From NCBI GenBank assembly GCA_963971405.1, contig OZ020484.1:17856001-17920000 (forward strand): a stretch of 64,000 nucleotides of DNA, in the 5' to 3' direction. The notes under the pieces were generated by a model, which saw only the letters and a list, made by a program, of their open reading frames with translations, was not told the DNA's origin and did no database searches. Both the position numbers and the translations under genes were made by a program. This stretch comes from Psococerastis gibbosa. Its lineage: Eukaryota > Arthropoda > Insecta > Psocodea > Psocidae. Numbering within the stretch: the first letter of the stretch is position 1; each line of letters opens with the position of its first letter. Below are positions 1-11,912 of this stretch, in pieces.

Positions 1-81
1 CCCCGCCTAAGTCTTGAATGTCTGCTACCACGTCACCGTATTTGTATTTAGCCCTAGCCGGTCGGTGGAAATCGCGCCTTA
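1..81. repeat. Right part of a composite hairpin MITE cut by the window edge
   Basis: This matches the right arm of the composite elements at 31284, 39057, 58877 and 62351. It begins with the end of the inner element (CCCCGCC then TAA), continues through the AATGTCTGCTACCACGTCA core and the CCTAGCCGGTCGGTGGAA arm, and ends in GCGCC followed by TTA. The left half lies outside the window, so length and target duplication cannot be checked. Confidence 0.8.
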
Positions 82-1428
82 GGAATGCATACAAAATTGA
101 AATATCAATAGGTGAAATGCCTTATTATGTAAAGCTGTTATGAATATAGTACAGAATCTCGAACAACATCAATATGTTTGAAAACGGCAAGCAAGAAATC
201 AACTAAATATGTCAAACAGACCTAGGTTGACCACCAGCCGAAAAAAACTTACAAATTTATCACATTAATAATATTCAGTTGAGTCCCATTATACTAACGT
301 CTTGTCGTCACTAACTCAGGCGCAAATAATGGAGTGGCATCTATTCTTAGCTTATAAATAAATAAATCCTCGCTCTACCATAAATACTTGAGATTCAGCT
401 TGACATCAAACATCCTCAATAAGATACTTATGTTACAAAGTTCTAGCAATACCTACAATATACCTAGGTAGCCTATAAATTACGAAAAGGGGAATGAAAA
501 ATAGCTTGTTCAGAGTACTTGTTCGGACTAGAGTACCACTTAGGCGAGATGTAATATGTTCAAAATAGCCCGCTTAAAGGAATGGAAAAATAACGAACGG
601 TGTGTTAGATGGCAAGTGCCTTACTGTAGAGATAATTTCTACAAGATGTGGCTTCTCCGTAGCAATTATTTTCCGACGGCAGTATGATCATTCGCGCTCA
701 TGGTTGAATCCCCAAAAGATGGCTACCCCAAACTTGTGCGAAACCCATAACCCATTAAACGTGCATTCAAGTCACGGGTTGGAAAAGCTGGCATTGCGGA
801 ATACACCTTCAAATCCATCATAATTCTCAGTAATGGCATAGACTAGGCTCTTCGCCATTAATTAATTCTGCCGGAGTAAAAGAAATCTCCAAGAGACAGA
901 CGGTTTGCGAATTTGAACTGTAGAAAAAGGGCTAAAAAAATACAATATTTCAGCATGTCGAAAACATTTTTTTTCAGTGGGCTTAAAAAGTTCTTAAAAA
1001 AGATTAGCACTTACGTTCATAAAGAACACACTAAAATATAAGGAGAGGGTCATTTTATTAGCGGTTCTCTCTCTAGGCTAGACTACTAATCTCTGGACCA
1101 CCCCTTGCACATACTACCGTGGCTGGAAGTTATTTCGCACATATTACCTCTCTCATGATATACAATAAAACTCTGCACCAGACATACATAAACCAAGTGT
1201 GTCCTAGCTACCCCTCCCATCTGCTTAATTTATGGGTAAATCAACAAGTCGCTTAAACCTTAAGAACAAAATACACGACGGCATGTGGGAAAGAATATTT
1301 TGTTGAACAGTTCTCCGGCAAACAGAAAGGATTAAAGATGCGACAGTTCGCTCCAGTAGCAGCCATAGTTAACTACCATGGTCCACCTTTCCAACTCCAA
1401 CTCTCTCACCACGGTTCACTTTCTTTGA
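82..1428. other. Non-coding stretch downstream of the Mth-like gene
   Basis: I see no credible coding exon here on either strand. A possible polyadenylation signal for the minus-strand GPCR gene (AATAAA, minus strand) lies at 1054-1059. If it is used, the hairpin element at 1429-1567 lies inside that gene's 3' UTR. The signal is a weak motif match only. Confidence 0.35.
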
Positions 1429-1567
1429 GGCGGAGATTCCACCAACGTCAATAGTGATATTAAATGTTTTTTGACGTGGTAGCAGACATTTTTAGACTGT
1501 CTAAAAATGTCTGCTACCACGTCAAAAAACATTTAATATCACTATTGACGTTGGTGGAATCTGCGCC
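1429..1567. mobile_element. Near-perfect palindromic MITE, TGA target duplication
   Basis: A 139-bp element whose two arms of about 68 bp are complementary with one visible mismatch near the tip and a single-base centre. It is flanked by TGA on both sides (1426-1428 and 1568-1570). It starts GGCGGAGATTCCACC and contains the core TGACGTGGTAGCAGACATT. The copy at 60918-61054 shares the same arm sequence. The 3-bp duplication resembles PIF/Harbinger elements, but no transposase is present to confirm that. Confidence 0.9.
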
Positions 1568-1685
1568 TGAGTAAAGATGACCATAGAGAGACAGCTACAT
1601 GATATACTGTATATGGACCCAAGCTACCTCTTAGGGTCACGTCTACTCAAAGAAAACATCCGGACCTTGGTAATAACACAAAAAA

Positions 1686-4600
1686 CTAATTAGATGTCAT
1701 CGACATCATTTCTTCACCCCATTGCGGCTCCACCTCTCCCCGACAACAACCTTTTCTTAGTAGAGAACGCACATTTTTCCTTCCAACAACGCAGATAACA
1801 AGTATAAGTAGAGGCTGCAATGCATTGACAACGATGTTAGCATACACAAGGACGTCATACTGCAACCACGATAGAAGCAAGAACAGCCATCCCACCGACA
1901 TAACCAGAAACATCTGAATGAATAATTCGAAACTGAAACAAGGGCACACATTAGAATGTTAAACCAGTTTTGACCTATCTGTGGTAAAAATAAACAAAAT
2001 AAAAAAAACAAGAAAATTCATCTAAGTGTCATGCTGTCCAACTGAGCACAATTAAATTATATATTAGGGATAACTACTATTTCATAGAAAAGTGGGAAAA
2101 CTGAGTGAAAACAGAAACTAGATATAAAAGTAAGTAAATACATTTTCATGCTATGTTTTTTTAAATTTTTATACATACCGTACGTATATTTCTATTTTCG
2201 CATAGTTTTTTTTTCCTTTATAGTGAGTACCGCTATGATTTGTTATAAAGTTAAAATAGAAATATACAGGCTCAATAGACCACCAAAGTTCGAGTTATCA
2301 AAAAGCTAAAGAATAGGTACAGCAATTAAAACTTTTTATTTGGTAGGATCGTACATGAACTCAATAATTGAGAAAGGTAGGCCCGCATCTGCACTTTCAA
2401 CTTTTAAACTTGACTTTGAAGGAGGGGTGTTCCTTTCTCGATCCTGTTTAGAAAGACAATTTTTCCTCTGAATATCCATTTCTTCAGGCTGTGACATGAT
2501 ACGCCTTCATTGGGTAAACGGTTGTTGTTGTTGTTGTTGTTTCCAACGCCTGCTTTCAACATTTCTGCTTTCAGCAACCCTCTCAGCCTGGCGGTGGGAG
2601 TGAGTCTGTTTTTTTTTTTTTTTTGTTTTTTGTTTGTTTGTTTGTTAACTTGAGGCACCCTACGGGCAGACTCTTTCACCTCGAGGGAAAGGGGAGTGGA
2701 TTCCGAACCACTTGGGGAACATGGATTAAATCGGAGGTGACCAGGACTCGACACGCACGTAGACTGACTGGTTTAGTTTCAGCGCGATATCATGTCCCAC
2801 CATGTTCCCCTGCCAATGCTGTGCACACTACCAAGTTTACCGCAGTTTGAAACATGTTCTGCTCTCTCATGGAATCAACATGGTAAGGCCGTTGGGTAAA
2901 CGGGAGAGACAGGTACAAATAATTTAAAAAATATGTCGATCAGTGTAAATCGACTTAATTCGATTAATCAACAAACCCATTTAAATAAATAAATAAATAT
3001 TCAAATTTCGCCTGAATCTTAAATAAATGAGGAAAACGATATCGTGCAGGCCAGTCAATCAGGAGCGGCAGTAATTTTTTATTTAAGATTAAAATTGTGA
3101 TTCGATTGACATATTCTTTTAAAAAAGTTTTTCTTATAGCTCCTGTCGCATACCCAATAAACGTGTTATGTTTTCGATTCGAACCGGATACAATAATAAT
3201 TCTGGTACATAAACATTTGGTGGCATACTAATTTATTTATAAAAAGTGACTCTTCAAGGCAAAATCTAAAATTTGGGAATTTAAAAGCAGTTCAGGCACA
3301 TCGCTCATTTTTTAGGTTCAAATTTTTTCGGAAACCCAAATTATAATTAGGACCATCCTTCACATTGAATTTAAGCTGATATGATCAAAGCAAAATCATA
3401 AGTTTGTCAATTCACAGAATACGTAATAAGTAGAAGTCAGCAGAGATATATATTAAAATTATGCGCCTGAATTAAAAAATTTCTAGTATGATCAACATCT
3501 ACTTCTCTGTTACTGGTTTAGCATTTTATATTTTAAAACCAAGGTTCTAATTCTAAATTTTATAAATTAGAAGCCAACTTAAAACTATAGAAGTGCAATT
3601 TCTTTACTCTCCAGCAAAATGGATCGTTATGGGTGACAGAAGAAATTCCTATACTCACATGTCTGGTAGTAAATATTTATATTTTTGTTATAGCAGCGGC
3701 GCCGAGAAAGGGTTTCTTCTATAAATCATGAATTCCTAAGATTAAAACTAAGTTCGGTACCTACCCATTAATTGTAATGTCACCAATCCAAAAAGCTAGT
3801 TATTACCAGATTATTACGAAAATGAAATGAAAATGCAAGCACCTTGTTAAATTTAATCTCATGTGAGATACTAATGAAGAGCTTACTTACCGTCCAATAT
3901 TTAGGGAACCGTTTTTCTTAAGCACACCAGTTTCCCCGGTTAAATTAGTTAATGACAGGCAGGTTATATCTTCTTATAGAACAAAATTAACTTTTGCAGA
4001 TCAGCAGTCAGCGAATAATTTGACTCTAATCAGAGCTTAGCAGGTGAACTGCAGAGACTTATGAATGATTTCTGCTACCATATTATAACTTAATTTATAA
4101 TAGATAAGTTAAGTATCTACATAATAGTCTCCTTAAAACAAAACAAAATATCTCAAATCACAAATGAAGTAAATTCGCCGGTGGAAATGCCGCCTTAAAA
4201 ACAAGAGAGTAACTACTTCAACATGCGAAAGCCGAAAAATAGAGTTAGCCATAAACCAGTTAGGGTAGCTAAGACCATCTTTAAGTCCAACGAGTTCATT
4301 TCCTTCCGCTAAGATTTCCTCCATCTCAAGCATTGGAATACTAGTTTATTAAATAGGATGGACCTATATACCTTTAATTTCCCTGCTTGATTTGCAAAGG
4401 GTGTCAAATAACTTACCTGAATTTCATTCTTCCATGGATGCGGCCATAAGTGGCCATGCGGCTTATGACACGGCCTGTTGTCAGATAAAAGTATAAGTCC
4501 ACCAGAATAGTACAAGCGATTGGAGTGAAAAACATGGCGATGCCCAGCCAACCTAAAATTTACAAAATTCCCCCAATTACACTCAATACAAGAAATAAGA

Positions 4601-7155
4601 AGTGTAAGAAAAAGGGGAAGTGTAACACCTAAATTCAGATTCAAACTGTGTACTTCAGCATAAGACATAAGCATTCCAAATAATTCTTCGATCGAATAAA
4701 AATATTGAATCGAATAAATATTAGAGAGTGTAATATAAGAGTGTAATTTTAAATGTAAAGAATTTTAATGGAAATAATAAAGTTGTTGTATTGTAATCAG
4801 GGTCATTGCTACATTATCCAATAGGGAAAATAAATGATTAAATTAATGAGTAAATGGGAACCATTTCAAAATATAAGGAAATGCTATATACAATGCAATG
4901 ACGGTTACAGCTTTTGATTTGACAAGAAACCTGTTTGAAAAAACTCACCAATAGTAGGCTGATCGTGTGCCCCAATAATAGTTAAAGGACTCCTGTGAGG
5001 CGACACAGGAAATCCACTGGATTCGTCAAATAAAAAATGAGAAATTAAGGCCACGAGCGTCATGAGGAGAGTTGCACCCCATGCGTAGCATGAGTAATAG
5101 CAATACTTCCGGCCGTCCGAAACGCGAAGAAAAACATTACGGGAACGGAAAGTTTTCCAAATGTAATATCCAAAGCTATTGAGCCAGAAAAAGGATGCCA
5201 GAAGACTAAAGTACATGACCACATCTGAAATAAAACAACACATTAATTTTAAGGAGAAATGAAGAGAACTGCCGCGGTTCCTTTTCACTACTATTACAAC
5301 ATGTTAAACAAAACTAAACCAAACAAAACATTTTATATTTTTAAGTTTATGATTGAAACACAAATGACTACCTATCACAATTTCAACAGATGAACGAAGA
5401 CAACTCGGAACTTTGTCAAATGCCTCTCCTACGACTACGTAGTATCCGTTAGTGAAAATATACAATGTCTGAGATGTGTTATTTCAGTAACTGAGAAAAT
5501 TCCTCATTCAAATTGTAATACTTCGTCATGGTTAAAAATAAACATGCTCAGTGATTACTAACCTGCGACTAGAAAGCTAACGTGATTGGTGAACTCGGTG
5601 AAAATGAGAACGAGGTCAGCAGTTTGGCTCACAATAAGGCACACGGATATAGTTGACAAAATGTTTCCCACTAAGTCCCGCAAAGGAGGCAAAATAAAGT
5701 AAACAACAGCCACAGCAAGAAGGCAACCAATTCCAAATAGATGCAGGCAGGGATTCACAATCTTGCGAACAATGAAGTCAACGCTCCATGAGGTTGTCAC
5801 AACAGGCACACATATCACAGCTACTTGAATTTCCTTCATATCCTTGTCCCACCAACTGATTGTCTACAAAAGAAAAATCTTGAATAAATAACTGATGGCT
5901 AAGACTAGGCAGTAAAACCTAACTAGCCAACCTCCCGCGAGACTGTAATCAGCCCTCATTGGCGAGCCCACATCACTACTCACATTCATTACTATTGTCA
6001 AATTCAATGTATCGGTCTAAAAGTATAGAAGCCCATCACCCTGTGATAAGATCTATTCGTATGCATATTTGCCTGGTCCCGGTCCCGGCCCGGCACACAT
6101 TCTCGCAGTCGCGATTTTCCGGCGTCTTTTCCATTGTAGACATTGGGCTCGTAAAATATTTCTTGTCGATTTCGGAAGCTGGCGAGAGTCGACCGCACGA
6201 AAGTCCACGGTTTCCCCTAGACACACCAGATCACAGAACACCATAATATATGATGGATCATAGAGATCTGCTGATGCAGATTCTGCGGGAAAAGACACCG
6301 GCAAATCGCGACTGCGAGAATCATACGTGGGTAACGGGCCTTAACAAGAGTTTCATTCTTTGAATATCTGAAAGCTAAAAAAAAATGTTGGCATTGAATT
6401 TAAAATATATAAAATACTTTTCCCACCTTATCAAGGCAATAGGAGCCAGTGTGATAATCATGGAAACTGCTTTCTCCATTGGGAAGTGATGTATTCATAA
6501 TAGCCACTCCATGATCATCAATTTCAGGGGGGTGGATAAAGTGTCTAAGAAAACCGCTTGATAATAAATACAGCTTATCCGTAGAATCCGAAGTTTCAAA
6601 AATTTGTAGGGCTTGGTGTGATCCACAGTCAGGAAACCCTGGCTTTATTTGGAACCCTAAAAATAAATAAAACTTGATGTAGGTAATAAATTCAATTTAC
6701 AATAATGGAAGGAGACACCAACTTACAGCCAACAATGCAACGTTAAAAGAAAATGTTTCATGCTTTATTGCGCCGGTAATACTTTAAATTTTAATAGTTA
6801 GACTCAGTCTCAAACTGTTGGAGAAAAGGACTGTTAACTGTAAACTTTCGAAAACAGATAGAACAGTTGTGGGCCAACAGACAACACGCTTACCTGGAAT
6901 TTGAACATTGGGGTGTCCATGCTCATCGTGAAAGTATGGTTCCCATGGTTGAGAATCACTTTTATTAACGTGCTGACATTGAAAGTTTGCATTTAATAGT
7001 AGTTCGTTAGAACAGCATTTCGAAACATGAACTAAGGGTCTGGTGATAGCTAAATCATTGGCCCCATAGGAGCAAGTGACGCAAGAAAAAAGAAATGCCC
7101 ACGCAAGCTGAAAAATCTGTAAAGTAAAACAGGATACATACAGTACATGCAACAC
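1686..7155 (-). CDS. mthl5: Methuselah-like G-protein-coupled receptor, best fit Mth-like 5
   Basis: Seven-pass receptor of the plasma membrane. Exons (minus strand): 7155-6894, 6656-6427, 5863-5563, 5224-4949, 4552-4417 and 1932-1686. All joins are GT-AG and keep phase, giving 483 codons, close to the usual length for the family. Residues 1 to about 31 form a signal peptide. The ectodomain (about 32-195) has the KCC start and the YCLDK motif typical of Methuselah ectodomains. TM1 begins near residue 202; LPPLRDLVGN, FFWLNSFGYYIWKTFRSRN and GWLGIAMFFTPIACTI are the conserved TM2, TM3 and TM5 stretches of the Mth-like 5 group. The C-terminal tail is short. The start is uncertain: a TTTTTCAG acceptor ends at 7108, so the true start could lie in an upstream exon. 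The ligand is not inferable. The last intron (2.5 kb) holds a truncated MITE and the 563-bp intron a foldback element. Confidence 0.88.
2519..2541. repeat. (GTT)n microsatellite
   Basis: A short GTT run inside the last Mth-like intron. The sequence just after it (about 2545-2610, AACGCCTG through CAGCCTGGCGG) recurs at about 45690-45750, so both sites carry pieces of one dispersed repeat. Confidence 0.7.
4068..4194. mobile_element. 5'-truncated hairpin MITE (same subfamily as 63047)
   Basis: This matches the right half of the element at 63047-63298: CTGCTACCATATTATAAC, then TAAGTTAAGTATCTACATAA, then CGCCGGTGGAA and a terminal CGCC with TTA after it. The left arm is missing, so it is a solo half element in the Mth-like last intron. 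Confidence 0.75.
6099..6322. mobile_element. Foldback element with arms of about 36 bp in a GPCR intron
   Basis: The left arm begins ATTCTCGCAGTCGCGATTTT and the right arm is its complement, ending at 6322, with a few mismatches in CCGGCGTCTTTTCC. The arms enclose about 150 bp. The element lies within the 563-bp intron 5864-6426. No other copy is visible here and I cannot define a target duplication. Confidence 0.7.
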
Positions 7156-8459
7156 TTAAAAATAAACATAGAAAGGTCTGCCATTCCCATTTTTGTGCTT
7201 CAATTTCAACGTTATAAATTAAAATAAAGTGCGGCATGACAACTTCTTTCACATTTCAGTAAAGTTTTTAAGTTAAAGCATAGCCTGTGTTAGCTTCAAA
7301 CCGTATCTTGTTTGCCACAGCTCCATAATTATGCCAGAGCAGCGTCAGGAACCAGTAGAGCCCCCTATAAGCAATAGCCTACCACATGTTTTCTTATAGT
7401 TAGGGCGTTTAATCCGCTCATAAAACTGAAGAGTTGCGTCATGCTCTTGGGTGGCGATACCGGAAAGTAATTCTACATCTCATGCAAAGATGTTCCTGAC
7501 TCTTCAATCTAGCGTAAAAAAACACGCTCCGAAAATATCTGATTCTGATTGAACCTGTTCTTCCCTCAATATCTGACCTACAGATCTGTATACAGTAAAT
7601 TAAACTATCAGTTAAAGACAGTGAGTAGGAATCTACGTGCATTTTCTATTCCAACTTGTATAGGCTCAGTCTCTCCATTTAAAATTTAAAAATAGAAGGA
7701 CATTAATAATTTATAGGTAATGCATTTGGTTAGGTACTACAAAGCGGAGGAAGTTATTTCAACTAACCCCAAAAAATGGGCTTACTTACAGACATGCCAG
7801 GCATAGTGCAATACAAGTACAACCGAAAATTCTATAAATTTAATACAAAACTTGAATTTTGTATTTAATACTATAAGTAATTAATTAATGTTACAATCAA
7901 AAATGAAACTTTATAAATTTAACCGCATCTTATACAAATTAGCTTCTGCCTTCTTGCTCTTTAGTTTATTTATGTTTAATGTTTATTATATTTTCGCGAT
8001 TTCGTCGCCTGGACGCATACACAAAACCACGAGAAAAAAAAACTTGAAAAGCTAAATTTAAAGCTTATTTGCCGCGTATTTTTAAATTTTATTTTCCGAA
8101 GTTAGAATCTTTAGGGTGGCAAAGCCTAGTTTAGTGGTAAACTGAAACGAAAAGGACTGGTTTAGTAGACTCAAAGTACATCAAAAGGATGTACGTAGGC
8201 CCTGATAAAACGGCTAGAGTAAATATTTCGCTTTTCTTAATCCCAAATCCGTAATAGCCTAAATAGATCTACACATTCGCTGGTAGGACGAAGGGTACAG
8301 AAAAAAAATGGCCAAGCAAGTTTGTTAAACCATAATTTATATAATATAAGGGGATTTTCTTGTGCCATGAGGTGCTAAAATTAATTGTTAACAAAATCAT
8401 ATATTAACTTATCCTGATATGCTAGGGCTAGGCTATTATAACAGGTAGGCTACGAGTTC
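7156..8459. other. Non-coding, 5' flank of the Mth-like gene
   Basis: AT-rich sequence with no ORF showing exon-like composition. The GPCR promoter, and a possible first exon, would be expected here, but no clear TATA box and start pair can be assigned. Confidence 0.4.
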
Positions 8460-9206
8460 CTGTGTTTTCCTATTTATCCATTAGGGTAGGTACCTACTGT
8501 AATAGTTCCTCGGGCTAAATATCGGTTTAAATTCCGAGTTTCCCTATCTCAAAGCCCTGAATTAATCGATGTGATGATTCCAGAGTCAACAATGGCCAGA
8601 TCAAAATAATACTATGTAAAACATGGTACCGTAATTGTGGTAAGGTATACCACGCTAAGACACCGTATGTATTCAGGCATGAACTATCCATAATTTCATC
8701 ATAAAATAATTTGTTGTCCAAAACCAAATCTTTGTTTGCGAAAGCAACATGCTTGGTTTGTTTACTATATTTAACACCTTAAATATATCTGAAGAGAAGT
8801 AAGGAAGCATCGATAGAAAGGCGCTGAAAAATTATTTAGTCCCCTATCATGAAACTTGAACCTTTTTTTTAATTATTTTCCCCCCAGAACCCAACTATCA
8901 AGGGGGAAGTATTAGATTTTGTTTGCTACAATATTATGCGCGTTAAAAAAATTATTGGAGCCATTTTTAAGAGATTATTTGTTTAACCTTTTTTTTTGGT
9001 TTTTGGAAGGTAAAACTCCCCAAAATAAAAAAAAAATTGTCCTGACTCCCGAGGTAGTTTGCTCACAAATCGACGAACAGGCAGGCAGACCAACATTTCG
9101 TAAAAACACTTGTTCCTGGGACCTCAAAACGTTTAGGCCTAAATCCACAGAAATCACGAAATCGAAAATTTCGACCATCGACTTTCCTTATACTACGTTT
9201 AAATAG
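8460..9206. mobile_element. TIR repeat family B, copy 1
   Basis: It begins TTTTCCTATTTATC and ends TTAAATAGGAAAA, an imperfect inverted repeat. The body shares long stretches with copies near 26216 (AATCGATG...GATTCCAGAG region), 25446 and 34450, including CATTTCGTAAAAAC and AAAATTTCGACCATC near the right end. No coding capacity is seen. It looks like a non-autonomous DNA element; its superfamily is not clear. Confidence 0.65.
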
Positions 9207-9374
9207 GAAAACAAATTAATGAACCCAGCTGCTATTATATTGCCCGATTCCACGCATGGTATGACTTTAGACCTAGGCAAATATATCAAACTTTTAATGT
9301 CTTGCACTCTTGCAAGGTCCGATGACAACTGCACAGGGCTCATCATGCAGTTTTTTTTATTAAAAATGTTGATT

Positions 9375-9542
9375 GCATGCAAATAATTTAATGAATGTAT
9401 CTGATTGTCCTCTTCAGTCGCCTAACTCAGTAACCTAATAGGTAATTGGGTCGAGTTACAACACGTCTCCGATCGCAAGGTGGGTAGAGACTCGCACAAA
9501 CACAAGCACGCTCGCTACCACCTTCCCACGGAAGCCGACAAG
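9375..9542 (-). repeat. SINE-like repeat S3, copy 1
   Basis: Reverse-strand copy of a repeat also found at 36575, 41284 and 58218. In sense orientation it runs from GGTGGTAGCG and GTGCTTGTG, through ACACACCTTGCGATCGGAGA and AACTCGACCC, to ATTCATTAAATTGTTTGTATG. The promoter-box-like start and the body shared among copies suggest a short non-autonomous retroelement, but a tRNA origin is not proven. Confidence 0.65.
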
Positions 9543-11027
9543 GTATATGTCTATAATAAAGGGTAACCATTACCCTTCATTTAGGTACTTTAGACTTTTC
9601 TTTGTTCTTTAAATCATTGGAACAATAAATTCGATATAGTAGGTACAGGAAGAACGTGTATTCACAACAGATTAAATAAAAGTGAACAAGGATTTGACAT
9701 ACAGTAATGGTATGTACATTTGTACATTTTTATTTTAGTTCTAACAAAGTAACCTACAGTAAGTTAGCCCATCTATGATTATGTCTATGTTCAATAGGCT
9801 ACCGACATTGTTTTGTACGTACAGTACGTAGGAGGCCCATAGGGCATATGCAATTATTCCAATAAAGGTTAGATTTTGAACTCCTACGGAAAACATAAAA
9901 TTCTTAAGAAAATAGTCTAAGCACTTTTAGACTGTCAACGATATTTTCGAATCAAAACGTCCAGAAAATGTAAAATAAACTACAGCTTAATTAGTGCAGC
10001 CCATAATCGTAAACAAGTCTTCAGCTTAAAAGTAATACGTTAACAAAAACAGTCTGGCCTATCACGCTGAATATTGGCTGGCAGCAGTACAAAAAAAAAA
10101 TCGATCAATTTTATGGAAAGCAGACAATCAGGACTCATTTTTCACCCAGTTGGGATGTAGGCAAGAATATTATACTTATTTTTTATTTTACGGGCTTGGT
10201 GCGTTTTTAATTTGGTAGGCCTAGATTTATTAGAGCGATCATTCATCTTGGTCTCGTAGCTACGTAACACTCCTTACAATCTTAATTAGATCCAAGCAAG
10301 TGTTTATACGTCGACAGGCTTTAGGCAATCCCAGCCTGGATGTACACGGTTATCGAGGTAACTGAACAAAGCAGCAGGATGGAAAATGGTTGAGAATTAG
10401 TCTCTGAAGTGGCCATGTAACACTGTATTTCTATAAGCTAAGGCCGATTTTTTTAGCTTGGTTTCGTCGAATCTCCGTTCAGACTTTTACTATGGTTTCA
10501 CCATTCTTATACTTCAAGATAGTAGCTAGGTATAATTACTTTAAAAATTTGGCACTATTTTTGAAGAAGTGGGAAACGAAAGTTTTGTACTGAGTTACAG
10601 ACAACTTCTAAGTATAAAATTTCGACTCGATCGGTAAATTATAAGTAATTTAATTCCATATCGACTCTAAAGTTGGAGCATATCGTTCTCATTATCTATT
10701 TCGAATTTCTGCAGGCTAGCCTAAGTTCTACACTAGGGCCTATTATATTATTTTTTCTACATAAACAAGCGTATTAAAAAATCATGATTAAGTAGAGTTC
10801 TCATACCTAACCACACTTTTGCAGTCTTCAAATACATTTTCTGCACATACTTAAATTAATAATACTATTGTACTAAAGTACTTTCATTAGCTGCAATAAA
10901 TATGCGATGGCTTTAGTAGTGAGAATAATGATAATGCAGCCATTTGCCCCTTTTCAATAGGATTCGAAGGAATAGTTATTGTTAATTTTAATCTTTTAAA
11001 TAGAAGAATAAATAGTAGTTAGGCTGG
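9543..11027. other. Non-coding stretch between the GPCR gene and the receptor gene
   Basis: AT-rich with no recognised gene or repeat. If the alternative last exon at 11028-11117 is real, the receptor's long 3' UTR would extend into this stretch. Confidence 0.4.
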
Positions 11028-11117
11028 CTAGTTTACAGGTACCGATAATAAAGGTGTTGGAGGCTCTTCCATGCGAGTAACTCCGTTTCTGGCAGCTGGC
11101 ACGTCATTTTCAGAGGT
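11028..11117 (-). CDS. Candidate alternative last exon of the epidermal cell surface receptor gene
   Basis: The acceptor TTTTTCAG (ending at 11118) is followed by 29 open codons and TAG. The previous exon has an internal donor, AAG|GTAGAA (after 11955), directly after the NPSYK motif. Splicing from it would replace the last 13 residues (VEIQQETM...) with a 29-residue tail starting TSENDVPAARNG and give a protein of 1139 residues. Phase is 0 on both sides. The exon has good splice signals and coding-like composition, but only transcripts could show whether it is used. Confidence 0.5.
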   Translation of the reverse strand, partial: TSENDVPAARNGVTRMEEPPTPLLSVPVN

Positions 11118-11309
11118 CTGAAAAAGAAATACATATTAAAAGTCAAGTTGCTATTGGCTGCCACTTGCCATCTCGTAAATTCTTCACTGGAACTTGATGC
11201 CGTTTAGTTAACATTGAAAAGCAATATTCCGTAGCAAACAAGAGAGAGCACAAAGAATTCCTCTGGCAGTTGTGTCATAATTAAATTTAATAACAGTCAC
11301 TCGCATCTT

Positions 11310-11585
11310 TAGGGGATTCGAAATTAGAAGATATGGAAAAAACTGGGCTTGGCGGGATTCAAACCCACGATCTACGCCTAACCGGGGTGTCGTCTTAACC
11401 GCTGGACCACAAGCCCCGACAAGTCCAGTAAATGCCAAATCCTCTACTTATGCTCTAATTGACATGATTCATGTTGCTAGACAGGTTAGCTCAACTACAC
11501 AACTATCTAACCGAACAGGTCTGTGAGCTTACTTAATTGCATAAGGGCAATGCTTTATTCAATATATTGTAGCATTATATGATGT
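11310..11585 (-). repeat. tRNA-containing repeat S1, copy 1
   Basis: About 275 bp shared with 14196-14470 and partly with 11640-11725. It includes GATATGGAAAAAACTGGGCT at the left, the tRNA-like block, an ACACAACTATCTAAC block and CAATGCTTTATTCAATATAT at the right. In tRNA orientation the conserved non-tRNA part lies upstream of the tRNA, which is unusual for a simple tRNA-headed SINE. Confidence 0.7.
11344..11416 (-). tRNA. tRNA-like sequence in a repeat, probably not a working tRNA gene
   Basis: Read on the minus strand it folds as a 73-nt cloverleaf: acceptor GGGCTTG with CAAGCCC, D-arm GTC/GAC, a 17-nt anticodon arm, 5-nt variable region, T-arm GTGGG with CCCGC, and discriminator A. The anticodon loop is CCGGTTA, so position 33 is C instead of U and the formal anticodon is GGU (Thr), which eukaryotes seldom use. 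The anticodon stem has one A-C mismatch that is repaired to G-C in the copy at 11667. Because the flanks are repeated elsewhere I read it as the tRNA part of a repeat. Confidence 0.5.
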
Positions 11586-11639
11586 ATATAACACTGACAT
11601 TAAATTAACTTTGGTTAAAGAGGTAACCTCCTCGTTATA

Positions 11640-11725
11640 ACCGAAATTAGAGGATATGGAAAAAACTGGGCTTGGCGGGATTCGAACCCACGATCTACGC
11701 CTAACCGGGGCGTCGTCTTAACCGC
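11640..11725 (-). repeat. Truncated tRNA-containing repeat S1, copy 2
   Basis: It repeats GATATGGAAAAAACTGGGCT and the tRNA-like block from 11667, but breaks off at about 11725 before the 5' acceptor strand. Its anticodon stem (ACGCC/GGCGT) is fully paired. Confidence 0.75.
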
Positions 11726-11912
11726 TTCGATTCTCATTCTTTCGTGCCGACCATTGTAGTGGCCTGTAGCTTATTGTAAATAGCAGGTCCATTACAGCAG
11801 AAATTTGCTCATTAAAGCTAAATAACATAAAGACAGTGACAGGAAACTATGGGTACAAAGAGTTCTAATATCAGCATTAAGTTAAATTCCCTCAATGTCT
11901 CTATGTGTAATA

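Noticed and set aside
2404-2754. Open frame of 116 codons on the minus strand in the Mth-like last intron
   Set aside because: It runs through an A/T homopolymer and the GTT microsatellite, has no domain, and lies within an intron. Part of it is a dispersed repeat also seen near 45690.
3880-3935. Extra exon for the Mth-like gene suggested by a GTAAGTAAGC donor
   Set aside because: Any frame that fits the phase stops at once, and the direct join 4417 to 1932 already gives a continuous, family-like sequence (MKFSFELFIQMFLVMSVGW).
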